Assembly: GCF_002257645.1 (NCBI RefSeq)
Contig: NZ_NQMO01000003.1
Location: 372,001 to 436,000 of the forward strand
Direction of reading: 5' to 3'
DNA: 64,000 bases
DNA from: Paenibacillus sp. XY044
GTDB taxonomy: Bacteria; Bacillota; Bacilli; Paenibacillales; Paenibacillaceae
Positions 27,661 to 36,911 of the stretch are shown in pieces. Each line of letters opens with the position of its first letter. The stretch's first letter is position 1. The notes under the pieces were generated by a model. That model did no database searches and was not told where the DNA came from. It saw nothing but the letters and a program-made list of their open reading frames with translations. Both the position numbers and the translations under genes were made by a program.

Positions 27661-28446
27661 TTAGGGAGCTTCACCGGGTGCTTTTTCCGCTTTCGCTTTT
27701 TGGTAATAATCAAACCAGAAGCCTTTAATGTATTCTTCCGGATCGATAAGCCCCTCTTCGACACACAGCTCGATCAACAAGTGAACCCCGAATAATTGGC
27801 GACGGTTCCGATCATGGATGCTCGATAACGCCTCCAACGTCACCTTCTTCGCTTTTTCAACGCTGTGCTGCTCAACGCCCCGCACAATTTCTTTCATGTT
27901 TTCCAACACATAAACCGTCTTCCTTAATGTACGAATCAGCAAAATCTGCCGGACATGCGTGGGTGTAAACAGCCTGTACCCGTTTTCGGGATCCCGTTCC
28001 GGCTGGATCAGCCCTTCCTTTTCCCAATGCCGGATCGCCGAGGGCTGCACATCCGTAAGCTCAGCCGCTTCGCCGATTGTCATACGGCTCTTTAATCTTT
28101 TGTTCGAAAAAAGCGGAAGCTCGGGATCCTGCAGCAAAGCGAGGGTCTGGTCGGCAACCGTTTTTTCGTGCTGCAGACGAGCCTGCTCCTGATTGACGAG
28201 CCAGAAGGCTCCATCCATGTCACGTTTTTGAATCAGGCGGAGCACGTCGCAGGTGATTCCCGCGCCGAATCCGGAGAACATGGCTCGTAAGCAGCGGAAA
28301 TAAGCGAGGTGGACCTTGGTATAAAGCCGGTAGCCGTTACCCGAGCGCTCCGGCTCGGGGACTACCCCCCAAGATTCATAATGGCGCAGGGCACTAGTAC
28401 TGATATACAATTCCCTGGCAATTTCGATCGGCTTATAATAACGCAA
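27661..28446 (-). CDS. Regulator with two MerR-type DNA-binding domains
   Basis: 261 residues from TTG 28446, chosen because GGGGGAATGGGAAG lies immediately upstream; an in-frame ATG at 28479 has no ribosome site. The first MerR domain is at the N-terminus (IARELYISTSALRHYESWGV, GNGYRLY). A second full MerR domain starts near residue 120 (MTIGEAAELTDVQPSAIRHWEKEGL, ENGYRLF). Tandem MerR domains in one chain are uncommon. No cysteine metal site is seen, so it is more likely a drug or small-ligand sensor. It is divergent from the ABC exporter genes and probably controls them. Confidence 0.85.
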   Translation of the reverse strand: MRYYKPIEIARELYISTSALRHYESWGVVPEPERSGNGYRLYTKVHLAYFRCLRAMFSGFGAGITCDVLRLIQKRDMDGAFWLVNQEQARLQHEKTVADQTLALLQDPELPLFSNKRLKSRMTIGEAAELTDVQPSAIRHWEKEGLIQPERDPENGYRLFTPTHVRQILLIRTLRKTVYVLENMKEIVRGVEQHSVEKAKKVTLEALSSIHDRNRRQLFGVHLLIELCVEEGLIDPEEYIKGFWFDYYQKAKAEKAPGEAP

Positions 28447-28660
28447 CTTCCCATTCCCCCTTATGCGTCGGACTCTCATGATACACCAAGGATAACATGC
28501 CGACAAACACTGCACAAAAAGTTTAAAGTGACATGATAAAGTTTCGGTTCAGGGTTATTGTGCAGTCCCGCAAAAATTTCTGCAAGCCTTCCCATTTGCA
28601 TGAGTGTTATAAAATTTGGGGTGTAAGCAGAAATTCAAGCCATGAGGAGGCTGGTAAGAC

Positions 28661-29635
28661 ATGAATCAAGAGGAATGGGCCATTGACGTGCGCGGGCTAA
28701 CTAAAGCTTACGGCACGGAGGAAGTTCTAAAAGGATTGGACCTGAGGGTTGGGCAAGGAACCGTATATGGCATACTCGGCCCCAACGGGGCCGGCAAAAC
28801 GACGCTGATCGGCATTTTGTCTACGCTCCTTGCTCCGGATTCCGGTTCGGTCCGGGTCTTTGGACTCGACGTCGTTCGTGAAGCCGATGCTGTACGCCGA
28901 AGGATTGGGCTCACCGGCCAATTCGCCGCTGTGGACGAGGAAATGAGCGGCCTGGATAATCTGGTCCTCTTCGGGAGGTTGGCGGGTTATTCCGCCAAAG
29001 CGGCCAAAGCCCGGGCCGAAGAGCTGCTGGATGCGTTTGGTCTGCTGGATGCAGGCGGGCGTGCGGCCGGAAAGTATTCCGGGGGAATGCGGAGGAGGCT
29101 GGATATCGCCGCGGCGATGCTCGTTGCCCCGGATCTTCTGTTTTTGGATGAACCGACGACCGGTCTTGATCCCCGGAGCCGCAGCGAAGTGTGGGATATC
29201 GTACGCGCTCTGGTGGACCATGGTACTACCGTGCTGCTGACGACCCAGTATCTGGAGGAAGCGGACCAGCTTGCCGACCGTGTGGCGGTGATCGGCAGGG
29301 GCTCCGTCATCGCTGAAGGGACTCCGTCCGAATTAAAGGCTTCCATCGGTTCGGGCTCGATCCAGATTCGGCTGGCTAACCCGCAGCAGCGCGGCGAAGC
29401 CGAGCAGCTCCTGCGGCGCGTGCTTCGAACAGACGCCAGGCTTCATTCGAATCCAGCCGAACTGTCGGCGCAGGTTTCCGATCCACGTCTGGCTGCTCTG
29501 GCCCTGACGGAGCTGTATGAGGCAGGCATATCTACGCATCAATATTCGCTTGGAGAGCCCAGTCTGGACGAAGTTTTTCTAACACTGACCGGCAGGGGCG
29601 CCCAAGACGAACTCTTGAAGGAGGAGACCCTATGA
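28661..29635 (+). CDS. ABC exporter ATP-binding protein (DrrA-like)
   Basis: 324 residues. Walker A is GPNGAGKTT, the signature is [10 protein letters not shown], and Walker B is [13 protein letters not shown], followed by the switch His region. The length and the 100-residue C-terminal extension match the daunorubicin-resistance DrrA subfamily. It should power export through the permease encoded by the next gene. GGAGG lies 9 bases before the ATG. The stop overlaps the permease start (ATGA). Confidence 0.92.
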   Translation: MNQEEWAIDVRGLTKAYGTEEVLKGLDLRVGQGTVYGILGPNGAGKTTLIGILSTLLAPDSGSVRVFGLDVVREADAVRRRIGLTGQFAAVDEEMSGLDNLVLFGRLAGYSAKAAKARAEELLDAFGLLDAGGRAAGKYSGGMRRRLDIAAAMLVAPDLLFLDEPTTGLDPRSRSEVWDIVRALVDHGTTVLLTTQYLEEADQLADRVAVIGRGSVIAEGTPSELKASIGSGSIQIRLANPQQRGEAEQLLRRVLRTDARLHSNPAELSAQVSDPRLAALALTELYEAGISTHQYSLGEPSLDEVFLTLTGRGAQDELLKEETL

Positions 29636-30453
29636 GCGATACGCAGTCCAGATTGCTCGCCGCCTTGAACTTGAGGGAGCGCCCGCAGCAACCGAGTGCG
29701 CCGCAGGCGGTATTGACCTTCATTTGGCGCTCATGGCGGAAAACGATAGGCAGCGTTGCTTATTTAGCGATTGACTCGATCATTTTTCCGGCGGTTTTCC
29801 TGCTGATCTTCACGTATTTGCTCGGCGGCGCGATCTCCGGGTCAACGGGCAATTACCTGCAGTACTTGCTGCCGGGTATGATGGTCTATACCGTCACCAC
29901 CATGACGGTGTACATCGGCATTAATCTCAAAACCGATATTGAACGCGGCGTCTTCAACCGTTTTCGAACGCTGCCGTTCTGGCAGCCCGCTGCGATCATC
30001 GGTACGATGGCCATCAACCTCATTTCCTTTGCCGCAGGGCTCATGACGACGTTAGGACTCGGACTGCTGCTGGGATTCCGCCCGGAAGCGGGCGTGCCTG
30101 GTGTCCTGCTGTCGATGCTGCTCGTGATGCTCTATGCTTTCAGTTTCAGCTGGATCTTTGCCTGCATCGGGTTGATCGTACAAAAAACCGAATCCCTGAC
30201 GACTATGTCCTATCTCGTGCTGTATCCGCTCATGTTTACGAGCAACGTATTTGCCGATACGTCCACCATGCCGGATTGGCTTGGTCCGGTAGTTGCCTAT
30301 AATCCCGTCAGCCTGGCCTCCGCATCCGCCCGGGAGCTGATGCACGGTACGACCGGCGCTGCTGCCCTGACCACGACGCTGATCGGCTTGGGGGTTATTA
30401 TGGCCGTGTTTATGCCGCTCGCGTTTCGTCTTTACCGCAAAAAAGGCAAGTGA
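29632..30453 (+). CDS. ABC exporter permease (DrrB/ABC-2 type)
   Basis: 273 residues with six hydrophobic segments (for example [19 protein letters not shown] and [14 protein letters not shown]). The ABC-2 signature region reads [16 protein letters not shown] near the C-terminus. It forms the transport channel with the ATPase encoded upstream, with which it is translationally coupled. Likely substrates are hydrophobic drugs or toxins, inferred only from the subfamily and the MerR neighbour. Confidence 0.9.
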   Translation: MSDTQSRLLAALNLRERPQQPSAPQAVLTFIWRSWRKTIGSVAYLAIDSIIFPAVFLLIFTYLLGGAISGSTGNYLQYLLPGMMVYTVTTMTVYIGINLKTDIERGVFNRFRTLPFWQPAAIIGTMAINLISFAAGLMTTLGLGLLLGFRPEAGVPGVLLSMLLVMLYAFSFSWIFACIGLIVQKTESLTTMSYLVLYPLMFTSNVFADTSTMPDWLGPVVAYNPVSLASASARELMHGTTGAAALTTTLIGLGVIMAVFMPLAFRLYRKKGK

Positions 30454-30649
30454 CCGAAACCGAAAAGATAAATCGTCAGACAGTGCGGCGTTTTGATCGT
30501 GACCCATTCGATGAATGGAGACGACAAATTCGCAGCGATGCAATGTCTGCCCCAGGCTCCCCGGATTACATTGAAAATCAGGCCTCTCGTATGCTATCAT
30601 AATTTAGAGTCAATTCTATCAGAACGTGGAAGTTATCCATGAATAAACC

Positions 30650-30678
30650 GGCCGGGAGCAGCTATTCTCGGCCTTTTT
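30650..30678 (+). terminator. Probable terminator just ahead of topB
   Basis: GGCC and GAG pair with CTC and GGCC around a small bulge, followed by five T residues. It ends 20 bases before the topB start, so topB must be read from a promoter very close to it or by read-through. Confidence 0.55.
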
Positions 30679-30697
30679 CCATGCGGGGAGCGAATGA

Positions 30698-32950
30698 TTG
30701 TTGAAAACTCTAGTCATAGCAGAAAAACCGGATATGGGGCGCAACATCGCCGCGGTCATTGAACCGCGGGCAAAGAATGCCCGTTCCTATCTGGAGGGGG
30801 AGCAGTACATTATCACTTGGGCCATCGGGCATCTCGTCGGTTTGGCGGAGCCGGACGCCTATGATGACCGGTATAAGAAGTGGAACTTTCGTGATCTGCC
30901 GATCATGCCTGATCAATTCAAAATCGTTCCGCATTATAAAACAAAGGATCAGCTGAAAACGATCGGGGAGCTCGCGAAGCGCTGCGACCGGGTCGTCAAT
31001 GCTTGCGACGCTGGGCGGGAGGGGCAGTATATCTTTGCGCTGATTCAGCAGCAGCTGAAGCTGAAGCAGCCCGTCCGGCGGCTGTGGATTTCGGACCTGA
31101 CCGCGGAGAGCATCGCCCAAGGCTTCAGAGAGCTGCGCACCGCCGAGGAATTTGAAAATTTGACGCAGGCCGCCAGGGCCCGCAGCGAGGCGGACTGGCT
31201 CATCGGCATGAACGCAACCCGGGCGTTTACGACGAAGCATAACACGCTGCTGTCCGTCGGCCGGGTTCAGACGCCCGTGCTGGCGCTCATTTATGACCGG
31301 CAGAAGGAAATCGATTCGTTTGAGTCGCTGACGTACTACGAGGTAAAGGCTCATTTCCGCCAGGAAGCGCTGGAATACACGGGAACGTGGCAGGGAGACC
31401 GGCTGACCTCCAAGGAGAAGGCCGAGGCGATTGCTGCCAGGGTCAAAGGGAAGGAAGGCAAAATCGCCAAATACGAAGTCAAGGACACGAAGGAATATCC
31501 ATTTAAGCTGTATGACCTGACGCTGCTGCAGCGGGACGCGAACGCCAAGTTCGGCTTCTCGGCCAAGAAGACGCTGGATATCGCGCAGGCTTTGTATGAA
31601 CGGCATAAGGTCATTTCGTATCCAAGGACCAACTCGAACTACGTCAATGAGCAAAATATTGAAGGGATGCATAAAGCGCTGCATATGCTGAAATCCACTT
31701 CATATCAGGAGCAGGTTCAAGGGGCCAATCCGGGCCTGGTGCACAAAAACAACAAGGCGATCTGCAATCCGGAGAAAGTCGAAGATCACCATGCCATCCT
31801 GCCTACCCTCAAGCGGCCCGGCCAGCTGGGCAAGGAGGAGCAGCAGCTGTACGACCTGATCATTTTGCGGTTTTTGTCCCAGTTTTATCCGCCGGCCTTG
31901 TACAAGCAGCATACGGTCCTGACCGAGGTGGAGGGGGACCTGTTTAAAACGAACGTGAAGGAGCTGCTGTCGCTGGGGTGGAAGGTGCTGCTGCCAAGCA
32001 CAGATAAGAGCAGCAAGAAAGGAAAATCCGGAAAGCAGGAGGAAGAGGAAGAAAATCTGGAGTGGAATGACCGGGCTTTCGATCTGGATCCTCAGAAGCC
32101 GGTGAAATGCGGTAAGAGCGAAGCCAAGGAAAAGGCTACGCAGCCGCCGAAGAGCTATACGGAAGGAACGCTGCTGAAAGCGATGGAAAGCGCAGGCCGG
32201 ACGATGGAAAACGATGAGCTGCGGGATGCGATGAAAGATAGCGGTCTCGGTACTCCGGCCACCCGGGCTGCGACGATCGAAAGGCTGAAGAAGGTCGGGT
32301 ATATCGCCATGCAGGGTAAAAAGATCACGATAACCCAGAAGGGACGGACGGCGGTCGAGCTCATCCGCCAGGCGGGCGTTGAGCTGCTGACGTCCCCCGA
32401 GATGACCGGGCAGTGGGAACGACGACTTCATCAAATATCCAAGGGCGAGGCGGCTTCGGCCAAGTTTATGGACAATGTCCGGAAATTTACGGTTTCCATC
32501 ATCGAAAGGGTTGGCGTCCAGCAGGCGGCGCCATCTTCTCTCTTCGGTACGGAGCAGGAAAAGGGCAGAGGAAAATCGCGCGCACAAAGCGCTGTGGGCA
32601 AAGCCAAACGCGGCACAGGATCCGCTTCGCGGACGGCCCGCACGGAAACCGCTGCCCCTTCACCGCCAGGGGAACGGCTGACGCATGGGCCATGCCCGCG
32701 GCCGGGCTGCCACGGCCAGATTATCGAAGGCAAGAAGGGTTACGGCTGCACCGCGTTCAAGGAAGGCTGCGGCTTTGTGATCTGGAAGGAGTTCTCGGGC
32801 AAAAAAATCAGCGCGAACATGCTGAAATCGCTGCTGGAATCCGGCCGTACGCAGCTGCTGTCCTTCAGCGGAACCGGTGAGCCGTTCAAAGCACGGATTG
32901 TGCTGCAGGACAAAAGCGCCGGTAAGCTGGGCATCGAGCGTTCGACTTAA
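30698..32950 (+). CDS. topB: DNA topoisomerase III
   Basis: 750 residues, a type IA topoisomerase. The Toprim domain opens with VIAEKPDMGRNIA and carries DAGREGQ; the catalytic Tyr308 is in ISYPRTNSN. The central SVGRVQTPVLALIYDRQ segment is standard. The C-terminus holds a four-Cys zinc motif (CPRPGC, YGCTAFKEGC). It relaxes and decatenates single-stranded-gapped DNA. The start is TTG 30698 (or TTG 30701) behind GGGGAG, with no ATG nearby in frame. It is longer than Bacillus TopB by about 20 residues, mostly in a low-complexity linker near residue 620-660. Confidence 0.93.
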   Translation: MLKTLVIAEKPDMGRNIAAVIEPRAKNARSYLEGEQYIITWAIGHLVGLAEPDAYDDRYKKWNFRDLPIMPDQFKIVPHYKTKDQLKTIGELAKRCDRVVNACDAGREGQYIFALIQQQLKLKQPVRRLWISDLTAESIAQGFRELRTAEEFENLTQAARARSEADWLIGMNATRAFTTKHNTLLSVGRVQTPVLALIYDRQKEIDSFESLTYYEVKAHFRQEALEYTGTWQGDRLTSKEKAEAIAARVKGKEGKIAKYEVKDTKEYPFKLYDLTLLQRDANAKFGFSAKKTLDIAQALYERHKVISYPRTNSNYVNEQNIEGMHKALHMLKSTSYQEQVQGANPGLVHKNNKAICNPEKVEDHHAILPTLKRPGQLGKEEQQLYDLIILRFLSQFYPPALYKQHTVLTEVEGDLFKTNVKELLSLGWKVLLPSTDKSSKKGKSGKQEEEEENLEWNDRAFDLDPQKPVKCGKSEAKEKATQPPKSYTEGTLLKAMESAGRTMENDELRDAMKDSGLGTPATRAATIERLKKVGYIAMQGKKITITQKGRTAVELIRQAGVELLTSPEMTGQWERRLHQISKGEAASAKFMDNVRKFTVSIIERVGVQQAAPSSLFGTEQEKGRGKSRAQSAVGKAKRGTGSASRTARTETAAPSPPGERLTHGPCPRPGCHGQIIEGKKGYGCTAFKEGCGFVIWKEFSGKKISANMLKSLLESGRTQLLSFSGTGEPFKARIVLQDKSAGKLGIERST

Positions 32951-32954
32951 ATAG

Positions 32955-32993
32955 GACAAAAAGAACGGACCCAAGCGGCCCGTTCTTTTTGTC
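32955..32993. terminator. Bidirectional terminator between topB and the HAD gene
   Basis: GACAAAAAGAACGG and CCGTTCTTTTTGTC form a perfect 14-bp stem with T runs in both directions, fitting the convergent genes. Confidence 0.9.
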
Positions 32994-33021
32994 TTGCCTT
33001 ATTTTTATTGAACGTTACAAC

Positions 33022-33786
33022 TCACTGCCTCAGAGCGTTTGCGGAAGTCCGAATGCTTTTGCTATGGATGACTTCGGGAACTTCCTCTATGCTTGTGACG
33101 GTGTAAAGGGAGCTGTCCGGCTTCTTCCGCAGCTCCACCATGTTATAAATCCATTCGTTTTGCTGCTTGATATAAATGCTGTGAATGCCTGCCGATAAAG
33201 CCGGCATGACATCGGTACGCAGAGAGTTGCCGATCATCCAGGTGGACGGGCGGAAGAAGCGGCCCTGCTTCAGGATGTTCTCCAGCGTCGATTCGTTCTT
33301 GTGCTGCGTAATGTAGATACGGTCGTCAAAATACTGACTCAGCTTCATCTGATCGATCTTCCGCTGTTGTATCGCCGTTTCCCCGCCGGTATACAGGTAC
33401 AGGTGATGTCCCTGTGATTTCAGCGCATCCAGCGCCTCCACCATGCCAGGATAAGGCTCTACTTCCTGATCGTACACGCTCAGTCCGAGCTCCATCAGTT
33501 GTTTTTCCTCGTCCGGCTGGACGGGGCGGTTAAACTTGCGGCTGAAAAAGCGGTACGTTTCGATCAGCGATTTGGGGAAGATGGCGCTGTTGAAGCCGGC
33601 TTTGCTGACTTCCGCGACGTCGATTTCGATTTGCTTGCTGCGAATCTCTTCCGTCTTGATCTGGTGGGGCTCAAACCATTTTTGTACCCATTCAAAAAAC
33701 TCCCCGAGGACGATGCCGAAATACTTGTTGCAGTGGATCAGCGTGTCATCCAGATCGAATAGAATATGCTGCTCAGGTGCTTTCAC
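33022..33786 (-). CDS. HAD-superfamily hydrolase
   Basis: 254 residues. Motif I is LFDLDDTLIH with the catalytic Asp pair, motif II is LYTGGE, and motif III/IV is MIGNSLRTDVMPA. The large cap inserted after motif I places it in HAD subclass I. It is a phosphatase of unknown substrate. The start is GTG 33786 behind AAGGAG; it lies 13 bases downstream of the ArsR-like gene, so both form one operon. Confidence 0.85.
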   Translation of the reverse strand: MKAPEQHILFDLDDTLIHCNKYFGIVLGEFFEWVQKWFEPHQIKTEEIRSKQIEIDVAEVSKAGFNSAIFPKSLIETYRFFSRKFNRPVQPDEEKQLMELGLSVYDQEVEPYPGMVEALDALKSQGHHLYLYTGGETAIQQRKIDQMKLSQYFDDRIYITQHKNESTLENILKQGRFFRPSTWMIGNSLRTDVMPALSAGIHSIYIKQQNEWIYNMVELRKKPDSSLYTVTSIEEVPEVIHSKSIRTSANALRQ

Positions 33787-33799
33787 AATAGGTCACTCC

Positions 33800-34717
33800 T
33801 TAAAGACGGATGTAGGACTCCAGAAACATCTGAAGCTCTGCCGCTCCGTCCGGACGAATGCTGAATTTCTCGGTGTTGTAGGAACCCAAATGGATGCGCA
33901 ATAAACCGGCTACCCTGAGGATCATCAAATGATGCTTAAGCAGCTCCTGGGTCTGATTCAGATCCCGCATCATATCGTCCAAAGAACGCGGCTTCTCTGC
34001 TGCATACCGCAGCAGGCGCAGCCTCTTCGGATCAGCCAGCGCATGCGTCATGCGCAGCAGACAGGTCGGCGGCTCGTCTTCCTGCTCTTCCGGGACGTCG
34101 ACAGGATACTGGATCAGCATCATTTTCCGGTAAAAGCAGTAGGCGTTGATCGGGCGGTTGTGCACGGTCGGGAATAACACGATGGTCTCCAGACCGGGAA
34201 CATCTTCGACCACCAGCCCGCCGGAAGCGTACTCCACCAGGCTTTGGGGTTCCATCTTGGTCAGCAGCATGCGCTTCTCCGCCGCATCCTCTTCGATCAG
34301 CGGAATAATCGCTGGCTCCTCGTGCTTGAAATAATGCTCATACCATAACTCGAGCAGCGGTGTATATGAATCACGAATTCGTTCAGCTTCCTTTAAGGTT
34401 AAAGAAGGCAAGTATGGGGAGGCGGCTTGGTACAGCACCTCTGCCGGCGTTTCATGCAGGCAATCCAAAAAGGCGCGGACAGTATCTCCATTGCCGCGGT
34501 GTATCGCCCAGGCATACAGCACGTCGTAATCGTCGAATGGCCAAGCTGCGGCCGGGCCTAAGGCGGACGTCACTTCGGGAGGAAGCTTGCCGCTCACATC
34601 ACCGATCCATTCGGGCCCGATGTCGAGGTTGCGAATCCATTTCTTCGAAATGTACACCATAAAGCTGCTGAGCAGCTCGTAAATCGGTGAAACGTCAACC
34701 TTTACTTCATAGTTCAT
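33800..34717 (-). CDS. Large ArsR-family transcriptional regulator
   Basis: 305 residues. The last 90 residues form an ArsR-type winged helix (THALADPKRLRLLRYAAEKP, TQELLKHHLMILRVAGLL). The first 200 residues are a separate helical domain without recognised motifs, as in the larger DUF5937-type ArsR regulators. There is no cysteine metal site, so metal sensing is not indicated. It is divergent from an MFS exporter whose promoter spacer holds a palindrome. The logical role is repression of that exporter and of itself. Confidence 0.82.
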   Translation of the reverse strand: MNYEVKVDVSPIYELLSSFMVYISKKWIRNLDIGPEWIGDVSGKLPPEVTSALGPAAAWPFDDYDVLYAWAIHRGNGDTVRAFLDCLHETPAEVLYQAASPYLPSLTLKEAERIRDSYTPLLELWYEHYFKHEEPAIIPLIEEDAAEKRMLLTKMEPQSLVEYASGGLVVEDVPGLETIVLFPTVHNRPINAYCFYRKMMLIQYPVDVPEEQEDEPPTCLLRMTHALADPKRLRLLRYAAEKPRSLDDMMRDLNQTQELLKHHLMILRVAGLLRIHLGSYNTEKFSIRPDGAAELQMFLESYIRL

Positions 34718-34764
34718 GAAACCAATAACCTCCTATGAAATCTGTGCGCTCATTCCATTATGGC

Positions 34765-34793
34765 TTGTTGATAGTGGGGTTGTCCACTATAAT
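34765..34793 (+). promoter_or_regulatory. MFS exporter promoter with palindromic operator
   Basis: TTGTTG (34765-34770), a 17-base spacer and TATAAT (34788-34793). The inverted repeat ATAGTGG-N6-CCACTAT at 34771-34790 fills the spacer exactly and enters the -10. Confidence 0.75.
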
Positions 34794-34838
34794 GTTCAGG
34801 GAGTTTGAACGGATTTGCACTCAAGGAGGATATTTTCA

Positions 34839-36026
34839 TTGTCAACACAGAACAACACAAACCGAGGGTTATCTTTCCATTACCTCATTCTGATTATCGT
34901 GATCGTTGCGGCAGGGCTCAGCCAGGGGCTGCTGCTGCCGGTCCTGTCCATATTTTTGGAGCAAAAAGGCGTAGCGTCCTCCGTCAACGGATTGAACGCC
35001 GCCGCCCTGTACGTCGGATCGTTTGCCATGACGCTGGTCGCCGAGAGGACGCTCGGCGCGCTTGGCTTTAAAAAGCTGGTCAGCGCCGGCCTTGTGCTCG
35101 TGATCGTCTCCGTCATATTGTTTCCGCTTGTGCCGAACGTAAAGGTATGGTTTGTCCTGAGGCTGCTGGTCGGGATCGGCGACAGCGCCGTTCATTATGC
35201 TGCCCAATTATGGGTGCTTATGGTCACCCCGGCGGAATACAGGGGACGGAATATTTCGCTGTACGGCATGTCGTACGGCCTCGGCTTCAGCTTCGGGCCG
35301 CTGGGCATCCAGCTGCTGAAGTTCGGGAATGCGATGCCCTTCGTCGTTCTGGCGATACTGATGCTGCTGGTGTTGGTGCTGGTCTGGGCGAAGCTGCCCG
35401 ATTTCCGTCCGGAGCGGACGGAAGGGGAGGCGCAGCCTCCGCGGCGATTCCGCAGAATCTATGCACTCGCCTGGTACGCGCTTCTGCCTGCACTGCTGTA
35501 TGGGTACATGGAAGCCGGAATCAACAGCAATTTTCCGGTCTATGGCCTCAGAACCGGGATGAGCGAGTCCCAGATCGCGTTCCTGCTTCCGTTCATCGGC
35601 ATCGGCGGATTGATTTTGCAGCTGCCGCTGGGCATGCTGAGCGACCGATTTGGCCGCAAAAACGTGCTCATCGCTAGCGGCCTGATTGGCGGAGCCGCCT
35701 TTATGGCCGTGCCGCTTGCAGGAACGACGACGGCCGGACTCGTTCTGCTCCTGTGCCTGGCAGGGGGAATGGTCGGCTCGTTTTTCTCGCTCGGTCTGGC
35801 TTACGCGGCGGATATTTTGCCGAAGGTGCTGCTTCCTGCGGCGAATGTCGTCGCTTCCTTTCATTTTAATATCGGCAGCATCACCGGCCCGAACATCGGA
35901 GGGATCATGATGCAGTACGGGTGGAACGGAGGCGTGTTCATCATCATGGGTCTCGCTTTCGCCTTATTCGGCGCCGTAGGTACGGCCTTTCGATCTCCGG
36001 CTGGGCGCAGTCAGGAGCCGCTATAG
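34839..36026 (+). CDS. MFS transporter
   Basis: 395 residues with 12 predicted membrane segments. The loop 2-3 motif is replaced by a short AALYVGSFAMTLVAERTLG, while the loop 8-9 motif GMLSDRFGRKNV is typical of the major facilitator superfamily. It resembles drug exporters of the MFS_1 group; the substrate is unknown. The start chosen is TTG 34839, 8 bases after AAGGAGGA; the frame extends 24 bases further through that site and is not credible. Its regulator is encoded divergently. Confidence 0.87.
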   Translation: MSTQNNTNRGLSFHYLILIIVIVAAGLSQGLLLPVLSIFLEQKGVASSVNGLNAAALYVGSFAMTLVAERTLGALGFKKLVSAGLVLVIVSVILFPLVPNVKVWFVLRLLVGIGDSAVHYAAQLWVLMVTPAEYRGRNISLYGMSYGLGFSFGPLGIQLLKFGNAMPFVVLAILMLLVLVLVWAKLPDFRPERTEGEAQPPRRFRRIYALAWYALLPALLYGYMEAGINSNFPVYGLRTGMSESQIAFLLPFIGIGGLILQLPLGMLSDRFGRKNVLIASGLIGGAAFMAVPLAGTTTAGLVLLLCLAGGMVGSFFSLGLAYAADILPKVLLPAANVVASFHFNIGSITGPNIGGIMMQYGWNGGVFIIMGLAFALFGAVGTAFRSPAGRSQEPL

Positions 36027-36143
36027 AATAGTTTTGCCCAAATGGTTCAATAATGTGCGAAAACTCTATATAATCGATATAATAGAAACGTATTGTTCAA
36101 AGCCAAGAAGAGATAGAGATCACAGGACAAGAGGAGAAATGTC

Positions 36144-36869
36144 ATGATACGAATTCAGCATTTAACCAAGTCAGTCGGTGTGGACAGAATTCCGATACTC
36201 AAAGGGGTATCCCTCGATATCCAGAAGGGCGAGCTCATCGCCGTCGTCGGTGCCAGTGGAAGCGGCAAGAGTATGCTGCTGCGTTGTCTGGCGCTGAAGG
36301 AAAAATGGGACGGGGGGACGTTTGTCATCGACGGCCAGGATGTGCTGAAGGATCCTCTCGGCGGAAAAAGAAAAATTAGACGCGAATGGGCATACTTAGA
36401 GCAGAATCCGCAGCTGTATCCGAACCGGACGGGCCTGAAGAACGTGCTGATCGGCCAAGCCAGCCAAACGCCGATTTGGCGCATGGTTACCGGGATGGTG
36501 CGTTCGGACGATTATATGGGCGCGATGGACGTTATCGAGCAGATGGGGCTTCTGGATAAAGCCCGTACGAAGGCAAGTACGCTCAGCGGCGGGGAAAAGC
36601 AGCGCATCGCCATTGCGAGAGCATTGGTTCATGGGGCGAAGGTCATTCTTGCCGATGAGCCGGTGGTCGGGCTGGATCCGAAATCGGCGGAAAGCGTGAT
36701 GGAAACGCTGAAGAATTTGTGCGAAGAGGAGCGCGTCACCGTCATTACCGTACTTCCGCTCGAGCTTGCCGAGAAATTTGCCACCCGTATCATCGGGGTG
36801 TCCGGTGGCGAGGTTGCATTCGACATCCGCGGCCGCCGTCTGACGATGCGGGAGAAGAACATGATTTAG
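36144..36869 (+). CDS. ABC transporter ATP-binding protein (PhnC-like) without a permease partner
   Basis: 241 residues. Walker A GASGSGKS, signature [15 protein letters not shown] and Walker B VILADEPVVGLDP are intact. The insert NVLIGQASQTPIWRMVTGM resembles the one in PhnC-type phosphonate ATPases. No permease or binding-protein gene is adjacent; instead a lipoprotein and a two-component system follow. The motif after Walker B reads ITVLPLELAEKF and lacks the usual switch His (VLHD), which is odd for a transport ATPase. AGAGGAGAAATGTC precedes the ATG. It may serve signalling or a distant permease. Confidence 0.8.
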   Translation: MIRIQHLTKSVGVDRIPILKGVSLDIQKGELIAVVGASGSGKSMLLRCLALKEKWDGGTFVIDGQDVLKDPLGGKRKIRREWAYLEQNPQLYPNRTGLKNVLIGQASQTPIWRMVTGMVRSDDYMGAMDVIEQMGLLDKARTKASTLSGGEKQRIAIARALVHGAKVILADEPVVGLDPKSAESVMETLKNLCEEERVTVITVLPLELAEKFATRIIGVSGGEVAFDIRGRRLTMREKNMI

Positions 36870-36911
36870 ACTTTGCGCCTGGTAGGGCTTGGTATAGAAA
36901 AGAGTGATGCA

